Source of the DNA: Rathayibacter sp. SD072
GTDB lineage: Bacteria; Actinomycetota; Actinomycetes; Actinomycetales; Microbacteriaceae
Direction: 5' to 3'
Assembly (NCBI RefSeq): GCF_017355185.1
Contig: NZ_JADILJ010000011.1
Coordinates: 1 to 64,000, forward strand
DNA: 64,000 bases
The notes below the pieces were generated by a model that worked only from the letters and a program-made list of their open reading frames with translations, was not told the origin of the DNA and did not search any database. This document shows, piece by piece, positions 1-8,226 of this stretch (positions are counted from its first letter, which is position 1; each line of letters opens with the position of its first letter). Made by a program: the position numbers and the translations under genes.

Positions 1-338
1 CCCTCCTCGCCGTCGCCCTGGCCACCACCACCGCCCTCACCGCCTGCTCGAGCGGCTCCGACGCGAGCGCCTCGTCGCACGGAGGATTTCCGTCCGCGGT
101 CCGCGTGCGCTCCTCGATGCAGGGGGAAACCGTGTTGCGGTCAGGTTTCCAGCCTGCCATCGCGGGTTTCGACTCCGCTCTGCGTGGAGTGTGGGAAAGA
201 GTCACGGCGAGCGTGCTCCACGATTCGAGGAACCTGGCGGGAGGCGGCCACGATGCGATCGGGGCCGAGCCGCTCCGGGCACCCCCGGGAGGCCCACGAC
301 GCGCACAACCTCAGCTGAGAAGGGGGTCCGACGGCTGA
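1..338 (+). pseudogene. Possible lipoprotein fragment, 5' end outside the window
   Basis: An open frame enters at base 3 with a hydrophobic stretch ending in LTAC followed by SSGSDAS, which looks like the end of a lipoprotein signal peptide and its lipobox cysteine (codon near base 45). The frame stays open to a stop at 338, but the remaining 95 or so residues are compositionally unlike a folded protein and the frame runs through a strong hairpin at 307-369. I read this as the start of a lipoprotein gene cut short by a deletion or frameshift, or as chance read-through. A genuine short lipoprotein remains possible. Confidence 0.3.
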
Positions 339-369
339 CAGCGGACAGACCCCCTTTTCAGCTGAGGTT
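307..369. terminator. Long inverted repeat, probable bidirectional terminator
   Basis: Bases 307-328 pair with 348-369 over 22 positions with a single G-T type mismatch, leaving a 19-nt loop. The arm contains AGAAGGGGGTC and its complement with a T run, so it can act as a terminator in either direction between the fragment at the window start and the convergent regulator gene ending at 409. Confidence 0.6.
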
Positions 370-408
370 CTGCGATCGGTCACTCCGAAGGACGCCCGTG
401 ACGCCGCC

Positions 409-1245
409 TCAGGCCAGCGCCAGCTCCTGCAGGCCCGTCACCCGCAGCAGGTCGAGGCGCGCCTCGTCGCCCGATCCGGGGGCGGCCGTGTAGACGACGA
501 TCCGCAGGTCGCTGCCCGGCACGCTCAGCACGTCGCAGTCGATCGTCAGGGGTCCGACCGGAGTCGAGGTGAGCGTCTTGCGGCTCGATCGGTGCTCGGC
601 GACCCGCGCCTCGGACCAGCGGCGGGCGAAGTCGGGGGACTCCGCCAGCAGCCGCGTCACGAGCTGCGCGAGCGCGCGGTCGTCGGGGTAGCGGCCCACC
701 GCGGTGCGCAGATCCGCCGTCAGGTCGGCCGCGAACTCCTCCTCGTGCCGCTCGTCGAAGTCGGTGCCCGCGTGCCCCTGCGTGAAGTGCCGCCACACCA
801 GGTTGCGGTCGAGCCCCGTGAGCGCCGAGGGATCGCCGTTCACCGCGGCCCAGAGCGGGTTCCAGAGCAGGATGTCGTGGGCGGCGCTGAAGACGGCGAG
901 CGGCACGTCGCCGAGCCGGTCGACGATCCGCTGCACGCCCGGCGTGATGTGGCGCGGGACCTGCGCGCGGGTCGGCGGCGCGACTCCGGCGACCCGGAAG
1001 AGGTGGTCGCGCTCCTCCTCCGTCAGCCGCAGGGCGACGGCGAGCGCGCCGAGCAGCTGAGCCGACGGGTTCACGGCCCTCCCCTGCTCCAGACGGACGA
1101 TGTAGTCGACGCTGATGCCGGCGAGGGCGGCGAGCTCCTCGCGCCGCAGCCCGGCGGTGCGACGGCCGGATCCGGCGGGCAGGCCGACCTCGGCCGGGCG
1201 GACGCGCTCCCGCCAGGACCGCAGGACACTCGCGAACTCGCTCAT
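409..1245 (-). CDS. MmyB-like XRE-family transcriptional regulator
   Basis: A 278-residue regulator. The N-terminal ~80 residues form a helix-turn-helix (RREELAALAGISVDYIVRLE, then LGALAVALRLTEEERDHLF). The C-terminal two thirds match the MmyB-type ligand-binding domain (VFSAAHDILLWNPLWAAVNGD, then NLVWRHF). I chose the ATG at 1245 (MSEFASVLRSW), which has a G-rich ribosome site (GATGGGGGC); the longer upstream frame would overlap the divergent promoter. Regulators of this family are often divergent from a short-chain dehydrogenase they control, and that arrangement is present here. The ligand is unknown, probably a small hydrophobic molecule. Confidence 0.85.
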   Translation of the reverse strand: MSEFASVLRSWRERVRPAEVGLPAGSGRRTAGLRREELAALAGISVDYIVRLEQGRAVNPSAQLLGALAVALRLTEEERDHLFRVAGVAPPTRAQVPRHITPGVQRIVDRLGDVPLAVFSAAHDILLWNPLWAAVNGDPSALTGLDRNLVWRHFTQGHAGTDFDERHEEEFAADLTADLRTAVGRYPDDRALAQLVTRLLAESPDFARRWSEARVAEHRSSRKTLTSTPVGPLTIDCDVLSVPGSDLRIVVYTAAPGSGDEARLDLLRVTGLQELALA

Positions 1246-1268
1246 GCCCCCATCGTCCTCCGTTCGCG

Positions 1269-1319
1269 GGCGCCGGTCCTGGTACCGGTGGTCCCCCTGT
1301 CGAGCGGTACCTGGGCGCC
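1269..1319. promoter_or_regulatory. Dyad in the MmyB regulator/SDR divergent promoter
   Basis: The 101-bp space between the divergent starts contains nested inverted arms: GGCGCC (1269-1274) and GGTACCG (1281-1287) mirrored by CGGTACC (1305-1311) and GGCGCC (1314-1319). The symmetry and position suggest the operator for the adjacent MmyB-type regulator. This is inference from position only. Confidence 0.35.
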
Positions 1320-1346
1320 GTCGTCGACGTGCCGCACGCTGGGGAC

Positions 1347-2027
1347 ATGACAACGACACTGATCACCGGAGCCAACCGCGGCCTCGGACTCGAGACCGCC
1401 CGCCGCCTCCTCGAGGCCGGCCACTCCGTCTACGCCGGCCTGCGCGACCCCGCCACGGGCGACGACGTCCGCGCGCTCGGCGCCCGCATCGTGCAACTCG
1501 ACGTCGCCGACCAGGCGAGCGTCGACTCCGCCCTCGCCTCGCTCCCCTCCCTCGACGTCCTCGTGAACAACGCCGGCGTGCTCGGCACCTCGTTCGGCGT
1601 CGACGACCTCTCGGCGGAGGCGATGGCGAGCGTGCTCGAGACCAACGTGGTCGGCCTCGTGCGGGTGACGCAGGCCGCGCTGCCGCTGCTGCGCCGCTCC
1701 TCCGCCCCCGTGATCGTCAACGTGGCGTCGGGCGTCGGCTGGCCGCGCTCCCTGTCGACGGAGGGGCACGACGAGTTCCCCGTTCTCGCGGTGCCCTACG
1801 CGGCGTCGAAGGCGGCCGTGATCGCGCTGACCGTGCAGTACGCGAAGAACCTGCCCGCGATGCGGATCAACGCGAGCGACCCCGGCTACACGGCGACCGA
1901 CTTCAACGGCAACAGCGGGCACCAGACGGTGACGGAGGGGACCGACGCGACCGTCGCGCTCGCCCTGCTCGGCGCCGACGGCCCGACCGGCGAGTTCCAC
2001 GACCGGCGCGGGCGCATCGAGTACTGA
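1347..2027 (+). CDS. Short-chain dehydrogenase/reductase
   Basis: A 226-residue NAD(P)-dependent oxidoreductase of the classical SDR family. It shows the cofactor loop TGANRGLG at the N-terminus, NNAG near residue 78, a serine in the NVASG strand and the catalytic YAASK motif. It is short and lacks a substrate-defining C-terminal extension, so the substrate cannot be named. The ATG at 1347 aligns with the standard SDR beta-1 start; an in-frame ATG six codons upstream is less likely. It is divergent from the MmyB regulator, which probably controls it. Confidence 0.88.
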   Translation: MTTTLITGANRGLGLETARRLLEAGHSVYAGLRDPATGDDVRALGARIVQLDVADQASVDSALASLPSLDVLVNNAGVLGTSFGVDDLSAEAMASVLETNVVGLVRVTQAALPLLRRSSAPVIVNVASGVGWPRSLSTEGHDEFPVLAVPYAASKAAVIALTVQYAKNLPAMRINASDPGYTATDFNGNSGHQTVTEGTDATVALALLGADGPTGEFHDRRGRIEY

Positions 2028-2201
2028 GGGCCGCGGTGCACGCCCGCTGTCGCACGGGAGACGGGCGGGCGCGGAGCGGGATGCGGCCCCTTCTCGCACC
2101 GCGGTTCGCGTCCACTCCGTGACCGGACGGGGCGCGGGTGGACGCCATCCGGAGCGCAGGCGGGGGGTCCTGCGTCGCGCCGACGACCCCTTTGGGCAGA
2201 G

Positions 2202-2375
2202 CGCGACTCGCCCCGGACCGGGGCGCAGGTGCGAGGCACAGCCCGCTTCGCGACCACTCGCGACCGCCTCAGCACGCGACTCGCCCCGAACCGGGGCGCA
2301 GGTGCGAGGCGCAGCCCGCTTCGCGACCACTCGCGACCGCCTCAGCACGCGACTCGCCCCGAACCGGGGCTCAGA
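2202..2375. repeat. 73-bp tandem repeat in a 489-bp intergenic region
   Basis: A 73-bp unit beginning CGCGACTCGCCCCG starts at 2202, 2275 and 2348, giving two full copies and a third that diverges after about 23 bases. Each unit contains the small palindrome CCCCGAACCGGGG (or its GGACC variant). The rest of 2028-2516 holds no convincing gene. A GTTGC-ACACA-GCAAC dyad (2471-2485) lies just before the alditol oxidase promoter. Confidence 0.85.
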
Positions 2376-2516
2376 CGCAGGTGAGAGCACGCCACGGGTC
2401 CTCTTCGCGAGAGCACGGGACCGCCATCGCAGCCCCCGCCGCTTCCCGCCCCCTCCGCACGCGCAAATTCGTTGCACACAGCAACAAAACCGAGCGCACA
2501 CCGGCACAATGGACGC

Positions 2517-3773
2517 ATGACGCAACGGAGCAACTGGGCGGGCACGTACGAGTACCACGCCGCCGACATCCTCGAGCCCGAGTCGATCGAGGAGGTGCAG
2601 TCCCTGGTCCGCTCGAGCGACCGGATCCGCGCCCTCGGGACCCGCCACTCCTTCAACGCCCTGCCCGACACCCCCGGCACCCTGGTGCACCTGGGCCGGA
2701 TCGCGCCCGAACCGGTCATCGACGCCGAGGCGAGCACGATCACGGTCGGCGGATCGACGCGCTACGGCATCGTCGCCTCGCACCTGCACGCGGCCGGCTA
2801 CGCCCTGCACAACATGGGCTCGCTCCCCCACATCTCGGTCGCCGGCGCGATCTCGACCGGCACCCACGGGTCCGGCGACCGCAACGCCAACCTCTCCTCC
2901 GCCGTCTCGGCGCTCGAGATCGTCACCGCCGACGGCTCGCTCCGCACGATCCGCCGCGGCGAGCCCGGCTTCGAGGGCGTGGTCGTCGGACTCGGCGCCT
3001 TCGGCATCGTGACCCGCGTCACCCTCGACATCCAGCCCACCTTCGACGTGCGGCAGGACGCGTTCGTCGACCTGCCGTGGGACCGCGTGCTCGACGACTT
3101 CGACGCGATCACCTCCTCCGCCTACAGCGTCAGCCTCATGACGCACTGGTCGAGCCCGACCGTCGAGCAGCTGTGGCTGAAGACGAAGGTCGAGAAGGGG
3201 AGCGTCGCCGACGTCGACGCGACGCACCTGGGCGCGGTCGCCGCCTCCGCGAGCCTCTTCGCCGTGTCGGAGGGAGTGGACTCGAACCTGAACCCGTTCG
3301 GCGGGTCGGTCGGGCCGTGGTCCGAGCGGCTGCCGCACTTCCGCCTCGACCGCGAGCCGAGCGCGGGCGACGAGATCCAGAGCGAGTACATGGTGCCGCG
3401 CGACCGCATCCGCGAGGCGATCGTCGCACTGCGCGCGATCGGCGACCGGATCGACGAGGTGCTGCTGATCACGGAGCTGCGCACCATGGCGGGCGACGAC
3501 CAGTGGCTGTCCCCGGCGTCCGGGCGCGACAGCGTCGGCATCCACTTCACGTTCGCGAAGGACCGCGCCGGAGTCGACGCCGTGCTGCCCGCCGTCGAGG
3601 GCGCGCTGCTGCCGCTGGGCGCGCGCCCGCACTGGGGCAAGCACTTCCTGGTCGGAGCGGACGAGATCGCCCCGCTCTACCCGCACCTGCCCGAGTGGCG
3701 TGCGCTGGTGGGCGAATGGGATCCCTCCGGACGCTTCGCGAGCGACTTCGTGCGCGAGCGCCTGCTGGGCTGA
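2517..3773 (+). CDS. aldO: FAD-dependent alditol (xylitol/sorbitol) oxidase
   Basis: A 418-residue flavoprotein close in length and motif order to Streptomyces AldO, which oxidises terminal hydroxyls of polyols to aldoses with release of H2O2. The N-terminal FAD-binding domain has GTRHSFN, whose histidine corresponds to the covalent FAD attachment site, followed by NMGSLPHISVAGAISTGTHG. The C-terminal substrate domain ends with ARPHWGKHF and FASDFVRERLLG, as in the family. The ATG at 2517 is preceded at 6 nt by CACAAT, a likely -10 box, so the transcript may be leaderless. It stands alone between repeats. No signal peptide is visible, so it should be cytoplasmic. Confidence 0.9.
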   Translation: MTQRSNWAGTYEYHAADILEPESIEEVQSLVRSSDRIRALGTRHSFNALPDTPGTLVHLGRIAPEPVIDAEASTITVGGSTRYGIVASHLHAAGYALHNMGSLPHISVAGAISTGTHGSGDRNANLSSAVSALEIVTADGSLRTIRRGEPGFEGVVVGLGAFGIVTRVTLDIQPTFDVRQDAFVDLPWDRVLDDFDAITSSAYSVSLMTHWSSPTVEQLWLKTKVEKGSVADVDATHLGAVAASASLFAVSEGVDSNLNPFGGSVGPWSERLPHFRLDREPSAGDEIQSEYMVPRDRIREAIVALRAIGDRIDEVLLITELRTMAGDDQWLSPASGRDSVGIHFTFAKDRAGVDAVLPAVEGALLPLGARPHWGKHFLVGADEIAPLYPHLPEWRALVGEWDPSGRFASDFVRERLLG

Positions 3774-3783
3774 CGCCCTTCCA

Positions 3784-3840
3784 CGAGATGCCACTCCGGT
3801 ACGCGACAAGCCGACGCGGGCGTACCGGAGTGGCATCTCG
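3784..3840. terminator. Perfect 21-bp inverted repeat after aldO (dispersed hairpin family 1)
   Basis: Bases 3784-3804 (core GAGATGCCACTCCGGT) pair perfectly with 3820-3840 across a 15-nt loop, 10 bp after the aldO stop. It is a plausible rho-independent stop. A degenerate relative sits at 32996-33052, also just after an operon, so this looks like a dispersed family rather than a gene-specific site. Confidence 0.7.
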
Positions 3841-3910
3841 CGGGCTCGTCAACGGGGTGATGGCGGCGGGAGTCGGGTCGTAGCGTCGGAGGGGACGAGA
3901 GGGAGGCACC

Positions 3911-4306
3911 ATGCCCGCACGCGACGAGATACCGTCGACCATCGAGCGCTCCGAGAAGCACGCGCAGGACCTCTGGTCGGCCGCGCACGACTCCGCCGTC
4001 GAGAGCTACGGAGAGGGCGAGCGCGCCCACCGCACCGCCTTCGCCGCGCTGAAGCACGAGTACGAGAAGGTCGGCGACCACTGGGAGCGCAAGGACGAGA
4101 AGGGTCCGTCCGACTCGCGGGCCGCCGAGCGCGGCACCGACGGCGGCGGAGAGACGGCGGGCGGAGTCGACGCGAACGCCTCGAAGGCGCACCTGATGGA
4201 CCTCGCCAAGCGCCTCGAGATCTCCGGCCGCTCCCGCATGACGAAGGACGAGCTCGTCGAGGCACTGCAGAAGGAGAACGCCCGGCAGACCCGCAAGGCC
4301 CGCTGA
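3911..4306 (+). CDS. ChaB-like protein with C-terminal SAP/Rho-N-like helix pair
   Basis: A 131-residue soluble, charged protein. Residues 1-70 match the ChaB fold (IPSTIERSEKHAQDLW, then AHRTAFAALKHEYEKVGDHW), a small domain of uncertain role once linked to the ChaA cation exchanger. A disordered acidic linker (about 72-95) leads to residues 96-130, where HLMDLAKRLEISGRSRMTKDEL resembles the helix-extended-loop-helix found in SAP and Rho N-terminal domains, suggesting nucleic-acid contact. A TAGCGT -10 box near 3883 and the ribosome site GAGGGAGG support this start. No ChaA gene is adjacent. The function is unknown. Confidence 0.8.
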   Translation: MPARDEIPSTIERSEKHAQDLWSAAHDSAVESYGEGERAHRTAFAALKHEYEKVGDHWERKDEKGPSDSRAAERGTDGGGETAGGVDANASKAHLMDLAKRLEISGRSRMTKDELVEALQKENARQTRKAR

Positions 4307-4313
4307 CTCCCCT

Positions 4314-4456
4314 GCTGGTCGAGTGGCCGCGCACCGGCGTATCCCGCCACCGCCCGAGGACGGGGATCTCGATACGCCCGCTCCGCGGGCTACTCGATCA
4401 GCAGACCCTGTTGGTCGAGTAGCCCGCCACCGGCGGCGTATCGAGACCCTCCCCGC
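4314..4456. repeat. Paired copies of the TCTCGATACGCC...CTACTCGA intergenic repeat
   Basis: Two inverted copies of a roughly 37-bp element lie at 4377-4413 and 4420-4456. TCTCGATACGCC (4377-4388) pairs with 4445-4456, and CTACTCGATCAGCA (4400-4413) pairs with 4420-4432, so the pair can form one large cruciform. A third, degenerate copy lies at 4314-4348. A further copy is at 61092-61128. From general knowledge, this sequence type is widespread between genes in Microbacteriaceae. It separates two convergent genes here. Confidence 0.8.
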
Positions 4457-4460
4457 CCCG

Positions 4461-5585
4461 TCACCGCAGCAGTACCGGCCCCGCTCCGATCGCGACGCGG
4501 AACAGCGAGTACGGATACGCGCGCAGGTCCACTCCGCCCTGGTAGTCGGCCTGGCGGTGCAGCTGGTTCGCCGTGAAGTAGAGGTGCTCGTCCGTCGCGA
4601 CCGACATCGTGTCGGGCCACAGCATCCGCTCGTCGTGGACCAGCGTCTCGAGCACGCCGTCGGTGCGCCGGCGCAGGATCGCGTTGTGCTCGTAGTCGGT
4701 GGCGTAGAAGCGGCCGAGCGCGTCGGTCTCGAGTCCGTCGGATCCGCCGCCCTTGTCGCCCTCGTCGACGACCGTCGCCGCGACCTCGTCGTCGGACACC
4801 GCCCGGTCGGCGAGCGCCGCCGTCGAGACGCTCCACCAGCGCCGCGAGACGAGCGGGCAGTACCAGAGCCGCTCGCCGTCGGCCGAGATCGCGATGCCGT
4901 CGGCACCCATGGTGACGGGCTGCGGATCGCCGTCCTCGGGCCGCTTCATCAGGACGCGTCCCTCCGCCACAGCCACCATCTCGGGCGGCGTGAGCGCCTT
5001 GGTCGAGGGGTGCTCGTGCAAGCGGCGCCAGGCCGTGCCCGATTCGAGGTCGACCACGATCAGCCCGTTGGGGCCGGAGTCGGCGGAGTCGGTGATGTAC
5101 GCGACTCCGCGGCGCAGATCGAAGCGCACGTCGTTGAGGTAGGTCGTCGGCAGGGCGACGTCGGGCTCGAAGACGATGACCTTCTCGACCGTGTCGGTGG
5201 CGAGGTCGACGCAGACGAGCTTCGGTCCGCCCCGCTCCGTCGGCTGGAACAGCGGACTGCCGGTGTCGAGGATCCACAGCCGGTCGGCCGGATCGACGAC
5301 GATGCTCTGCACCGAGACGAGCGCGGTCTCGTCGTGGTCGCTCGCGGGGCTGTTCCACTCCTCGCTCGGGAACGGCACCGCCACTCCGTCGCGCAGCTCG
5401 ACGACCGTCGCCGGCACCTCGTCGCCCCACTTCGGGAAGTTCACGAAGATCCGCCCGGTGTGCGACACGCTCACCCCGGTGGGCATCGGCCCGCTCTCGA
5501 ACGCGTGCACCAGCTCGAGCTCGCCGACCGGCTCGTCGACCGGCCTGGTCTCGCGTCCGGCGTCGTGCTGTCCCCAGAAACCCAT
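4461..5585 (-). CDS. Major royal jelly/yellow-family beta-propeller protein
   Basis: A 374-residue protein with the features of the MRJP/yellow family: MPTGVSVSHTGRIFVNFP near the start, the hallmark LNDVRFDLRRGVAYITDSA in the middle, and GSDGLETDALGRFYATDYEHNAI followed by LWPDTMSVATDEHLYFTANQLH near the C-terminus. Bacterial members are often annotated as dopachrome-tautomerase-like or gluconolactonase-like, but biochemical roles are mostly unproven. The start at 5585 (MGFWGQHD) is set by AGGAGG seven nt upstream. No signal peptide is seen, unlike the insect proteins. It is a single-gene unit. Confidence 0.82.
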   Translation of the reverse strand: MGFWGQHDAGRETRPVDEPVGELELVHAFESGPMPTGVSVSHTGRIFVNFPKWGDEVPATVVELRDGVAVPFPSEEWNSPASDHDETALVSVQSIVVDPADRLWILDTGSPLFQPTERGGPKLVCVDLATDTVEKVIVFEPDVALPTTYLNDVRFDLRRGVAYITDSADSGPNGLIVVDLESGTAWRRLHEHPSTKALTPPEMVAVAEGRVLMKRPEDGDPQPVTMGADGIAISADGERLWYCPLVSRRWWSVSTAALADRAVSDDEVAATVVDEGDKGGGSDGLETDALGRFYATDYEHNAILRRRTDGVLETLVHDERMLWPDTMSVATDEHLYFTANQLHRQADYQGGVDLRAYPYSLFRVAIGAGPVLLR

Positions 5586-5708
5586 CGGATGCCCTCCTCG
5601 CGTCGGCCGCGCGGCTCGCGACCTCTGTTCGACGCTAGGCATGCGGGGCGCGGAGCGGGGGCCGCTTGACAGGTCGCGGAGGGGCGGGGCAGAGCGGGAC
5701 GGGCGCGC

Positions 5709-6905
5709 TCAGCGCAGCGAGTCGCGCACCTCCGCGAGCCCGAGTTCGAGCTCGGCGAACGTCGTCGACAGCGGCGACAGTCCGATCCGGATGCCGTCCG
5801 GGTTCCGGAAGTCGGGGATCACGCCCCTCGCCTGCAGCTCCGGCACCAGCGCGGCCGACTTCTCGTGGTCGACGGTGACGTGCGATCCGCGGGCGGCGGG
5901 GTCGCGCGGAGTCGCCACGCGGGCGCCGAGCGGCACCAGCCACTCGTCGATCAGCTCGAGCGCGTACGCCGTCATCGCCTCGGACTTGGCGCGGATCGCG
6001 GGCATCCCCACCTCGGCGATCAGCGCGATCATGTCCTGCATCGCGAGCATCCCGGTGATCGGCGGCGTGCCGCTGAGGAAGCGCCGCATGCCCTCGGCGG
6101 GACGGTAGCCGGGACCCATCTCGAACATGTCCGCGACGCCCATCCAGCCCTGGATGGGCTGCGCCAGCGACTCCTGGTGCCGCGCGGCGACGTAGGCCCA
6201 GGCCGGCGCGCCGGGACCGCCGTTGAGGTACTTGTAGGAGCAGCCCACGGCGAGGTCGGCGCCCCACGCGTCGAGCTGCATCGGCACGGAGCCGACCGAG
6301 TGGGAGGCGTCCCAGAGCACGAGCGCGCCCGCGTCGTGCGCCTGCGCGGTGATCGTGGCCGCGTCGGCGAGGAAGCCCGAGCGGTAGGCGACGTGGCTGA
6401 GCAGCACGAGTGCGGTGCGGTCGCCGAGGACCGGCGCGAGCTCCTCCGTCCGCACCCCCGCGTCCGGCGCGGATCGGATCCAGCGCAGCGTCGCTCCGGT
6501 CTCGGCCGCGATGCCCTCGAGCACGTAGCGGTCGGTCGGGAAGTTGTCGCTGTCGATCACGATCTCGTCGCGGCCGAGGGGCAGCTGGTGCGCGAGGGCC
6601 GCGCGGGCGAGCTTGTAGAGCAGCACGGTGGTGGAGTCGGCGACGACGGTCTGCCCGGCCGCCGCTCCCAGCGCCGCGGCACCGAGCGCGTCGCCGACGG
6701 TGAGCGGCATCTCGAGCCAGCTCTCGGACCAGCCGCGGATGAGGCGGCCGCCCCACTCCTTCTCGGCGAAGCGCTGGAGCCGTTCGATGCTTGCGCGCAG
6801 CGGCCGCCCGAGCGAGTTGCCGTCGAGGTAGGAGCGCACCTCGGGGGTGCGGACGAAGAGCTCGGGGTACTGCGCGAGCGGGTCCCGGGCGTCGAGGGGA
6901 TGCAT
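5709..6905 (-). CDS. kynU: Kynureninase
   Basis: A 398-residue PLP enzyme cleaving L-kynurenine to anthranilate and L-alanine (or 3-hydroxykynurenine to 3-hydroxyanthranilate). Family signs are YLDGNSLGRP near residue 26, SDNFPTDRYV near 119, WDASHSVGSVP near 198 and the PLP lysine K225 in CSYKYLNGGPG, with the length usual for the family. Tryptophan dioxygenase and formamidase genes are not adjacent, so it may serve salvage or an incomplete pathway here. TAGGGT sits six nt before the ATG with no ribosome site, so the mRNA may be leaderless. Confidence 0.92.
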   Translation of the reverse strand: MHPLDARDPLAQYPELFVRTPEVRSYLDGNSLGRPLRASIERLQRFAEKEWGGRLIRGWSESWLEMPLTVGDALGAAALGAAAGQTVVADSTTVLLYKLARAALAHQLPLGRDEIVIDSDNFPTDRYVLEGIAAETGATLRWIRSAPDAGVRTEELAPVLGDRTALVLLSHVAYRSGFLADAATITAQAHDAGALVLWDASHSVGSVPMQLDAWGADLAVGCSYKYLNGGPGAPAWAYVAARHQESLAQPIQGWMGVADMFEMGPGYRPAEGMRRFLSGTPPITGMLAMQDMIALIAEVGMPAIRAKSEAMTAYALELIDEWLVPLGARVATPRDPAARGSHVTVDHEKSAALVPELQARGVIPDFRNPDGIRIGLSPLSTTFAELELGLAEVRDSLR

Positions 6906-6980
6906 GCCCTCACCCTACGGTCGCGGCGCGTGCGGCTCCGGGGGTGGACGGCGCCCACTCCTCGCACTCCACCCCTCGAA

Positions 6981-7105
6981 AGTCGTCGTACTCGAGCCCC
7001 AGTACGACAACTCCTGCGGACTCGAGCACCTTCACTCTCTCGCCCCCGCTGCCGCCGCCACCGACTCCTCGAGAATCGTCGTACTCGAGCCCCAGTACGA
7101 CAACT
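6981..7105. repeat. Two copies of the GTCGTACT-N8-AGTACGAC palindromic repeat
   Basis: Copy A pairs 6981-6992 with 7001-7012. Copy B pairs 7075-7085 with 7095-7105. Both share the loop CGAGCCCC and both are followed by CCTGCGGACTCGAG. They fill the divergent 334-bp gap between kynU and the LLM gene (6906-7239), where the only other signal is a TACCGT -10-like box near 7189. Three more copies occur at 9961-10191. Confidence 0.9.
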
Positions 7106-7239
7106 CCTGCGGACTCGAGCACCAGCCCGCTTTCCCAGCACCCCCACGACCCTGAGAAATCAACGAGCAGACGCGGATCCGCCCTGCACCTACCGTCGAT
7201 GCAGGACGACCCCCACCCTCGACCCTCCGGAGCCGCCCC

Positions 7240-8226
7240 ATGCCCGCACCCACCATCGGCCTGCACGTCTCGCACGAGCAGCTCGACCCCCGCACCGCCC
7301 TCGACGTCGCCCGCCGCGCCGGCGAGGTCGGCTTCACCGAGGGCATGTGCTCCGACCACCTCACGCCGTGGAGCGAGCGGCAGGGCGAGTCCGGCTTCGC
7401 CTGGTCGTGGCTCGGCGCCGCGCTCGCGTCGACTCCGCTGGGCTTCGGAGTCGTCAACGCCCCCGGCCAGCGCTACCACCCGGTGATCATCGCGCAGGCC
7501 GCCGCGACCCTCGAGCTCATGAATCCGGGCCGCTTCTGGGTCGCCCTCGGCAGCGGTGAGGCCATGAACGAGCACGTCACCGGCGAGCGCTGGCCCGCCA
7601 AGCCCGAGCGCAACGCCCGCCTCCGCGAGTGCGTCGACATCATGCGCGCCCTGCTCGCCGGCGAGGAGGTCAGCCACCGCGGCCTCGTCACGGTCGATCG
7701 GGCCCGCGTCTGGTCGCTGCCCGCGATCCCTCCGCCGTTCGTCGGAGCCGGAGTGACGGCCGCCACCGCGGGCTGGCTCGCCGAGTGGGCCGACGGCTTC
7801 GCGACCATCTCCCAGCCCGAGGACAAGCTGCGCCGCACCATCGCCGCCTACCGCGACGCGGGCGGTCGCGGCGAGGTCATCGTGCAGGCCCAGGTCGCGT
7901 ACGTGCCCTCGCAGAGCGGAGGCGCGCCCGCCGCCCGCAGACTCGCCCACGACCAGTGGCGCACCAACATCTTCGAGCCGCCGCTCTGCTGGGACCTCGA
8001 CACGACCGAGCACTTCGATCTCGCCGCCGAGCGCACCACCGAGGACCAGGTCGCCGAGTCCGTGCTCTGCACCGACTCGGCCCAGGAGCTCTCGGACGCG
8101 ATCGCGCTCTTCGCCGACTGCGGCGCCGACCGCGTCTACCTCCACCACGTCGGCAAGGAGCAGGACGAGTTCCTCGACGCGATGGGCACCACCGTCCTCC
8201 CCGACTTCCAGGAGCGCTCCGCATGA
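7240..8226 (+). CDS. LLM-class flavin-dependent oxidoreductase (non-F420 type)
   Basis: A 328-residue luciferase-like TIM-barrel protein: IGLHVSHEQLDP at the N-terminus, CSDHLTPW, GFGVVNAPGQRYHPVIIAQAAATL, and NPGRFWVALGSGEAMNEHVTG. It resembles the subgroup described as F420-dehydrogenase-like proteins in genomes without F420, so FMN may be the cofactor, but this is not provable from sequence here. The substrate is unknown. Its stop overlaps the next start as ATGA, so it is translationally coupled to the GH13 enzyme that follows; a shared role in sugar or polyol redox chemistry is inferred. Confidence 0.82.
   Translation: MPAPTIGLHVSHEQLDPRTALDVARRAGEVGFTEGMCSDHLTPWSERQGESGFAWSWLGAALASTPLGFGVVNAPGQRYHPVIIAQAAATLELMNPGRFWVALGSGEAMNEHVTGERWPAKPERNARLRECVDIMRALLAGEEVSHRGLVTVDRARVWSLPAIPPPFVGAGVTAATAGWLAEWADGFATISQPEDKLRRTIAAYRDAGGRGEVIVQAQVAYVPSQSGGAPAARRLAHDQWRTNIFEPPLCWDLDTTEHFDLAAERTTEDQVAESVLCTDSAQELSDAIALFADCGADRVYLHHVGKEQDEFLDAMGTTVLPDFQERSA

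Noticed and set aside
1242-3836. An 864-codon minus-strand open frame over the SDR and alditol oxidase genes
   Set aside because: Antisense shadow of two well-supported plus-strand genes and the repeat region between them; no ribosome site and no recognisable domain.
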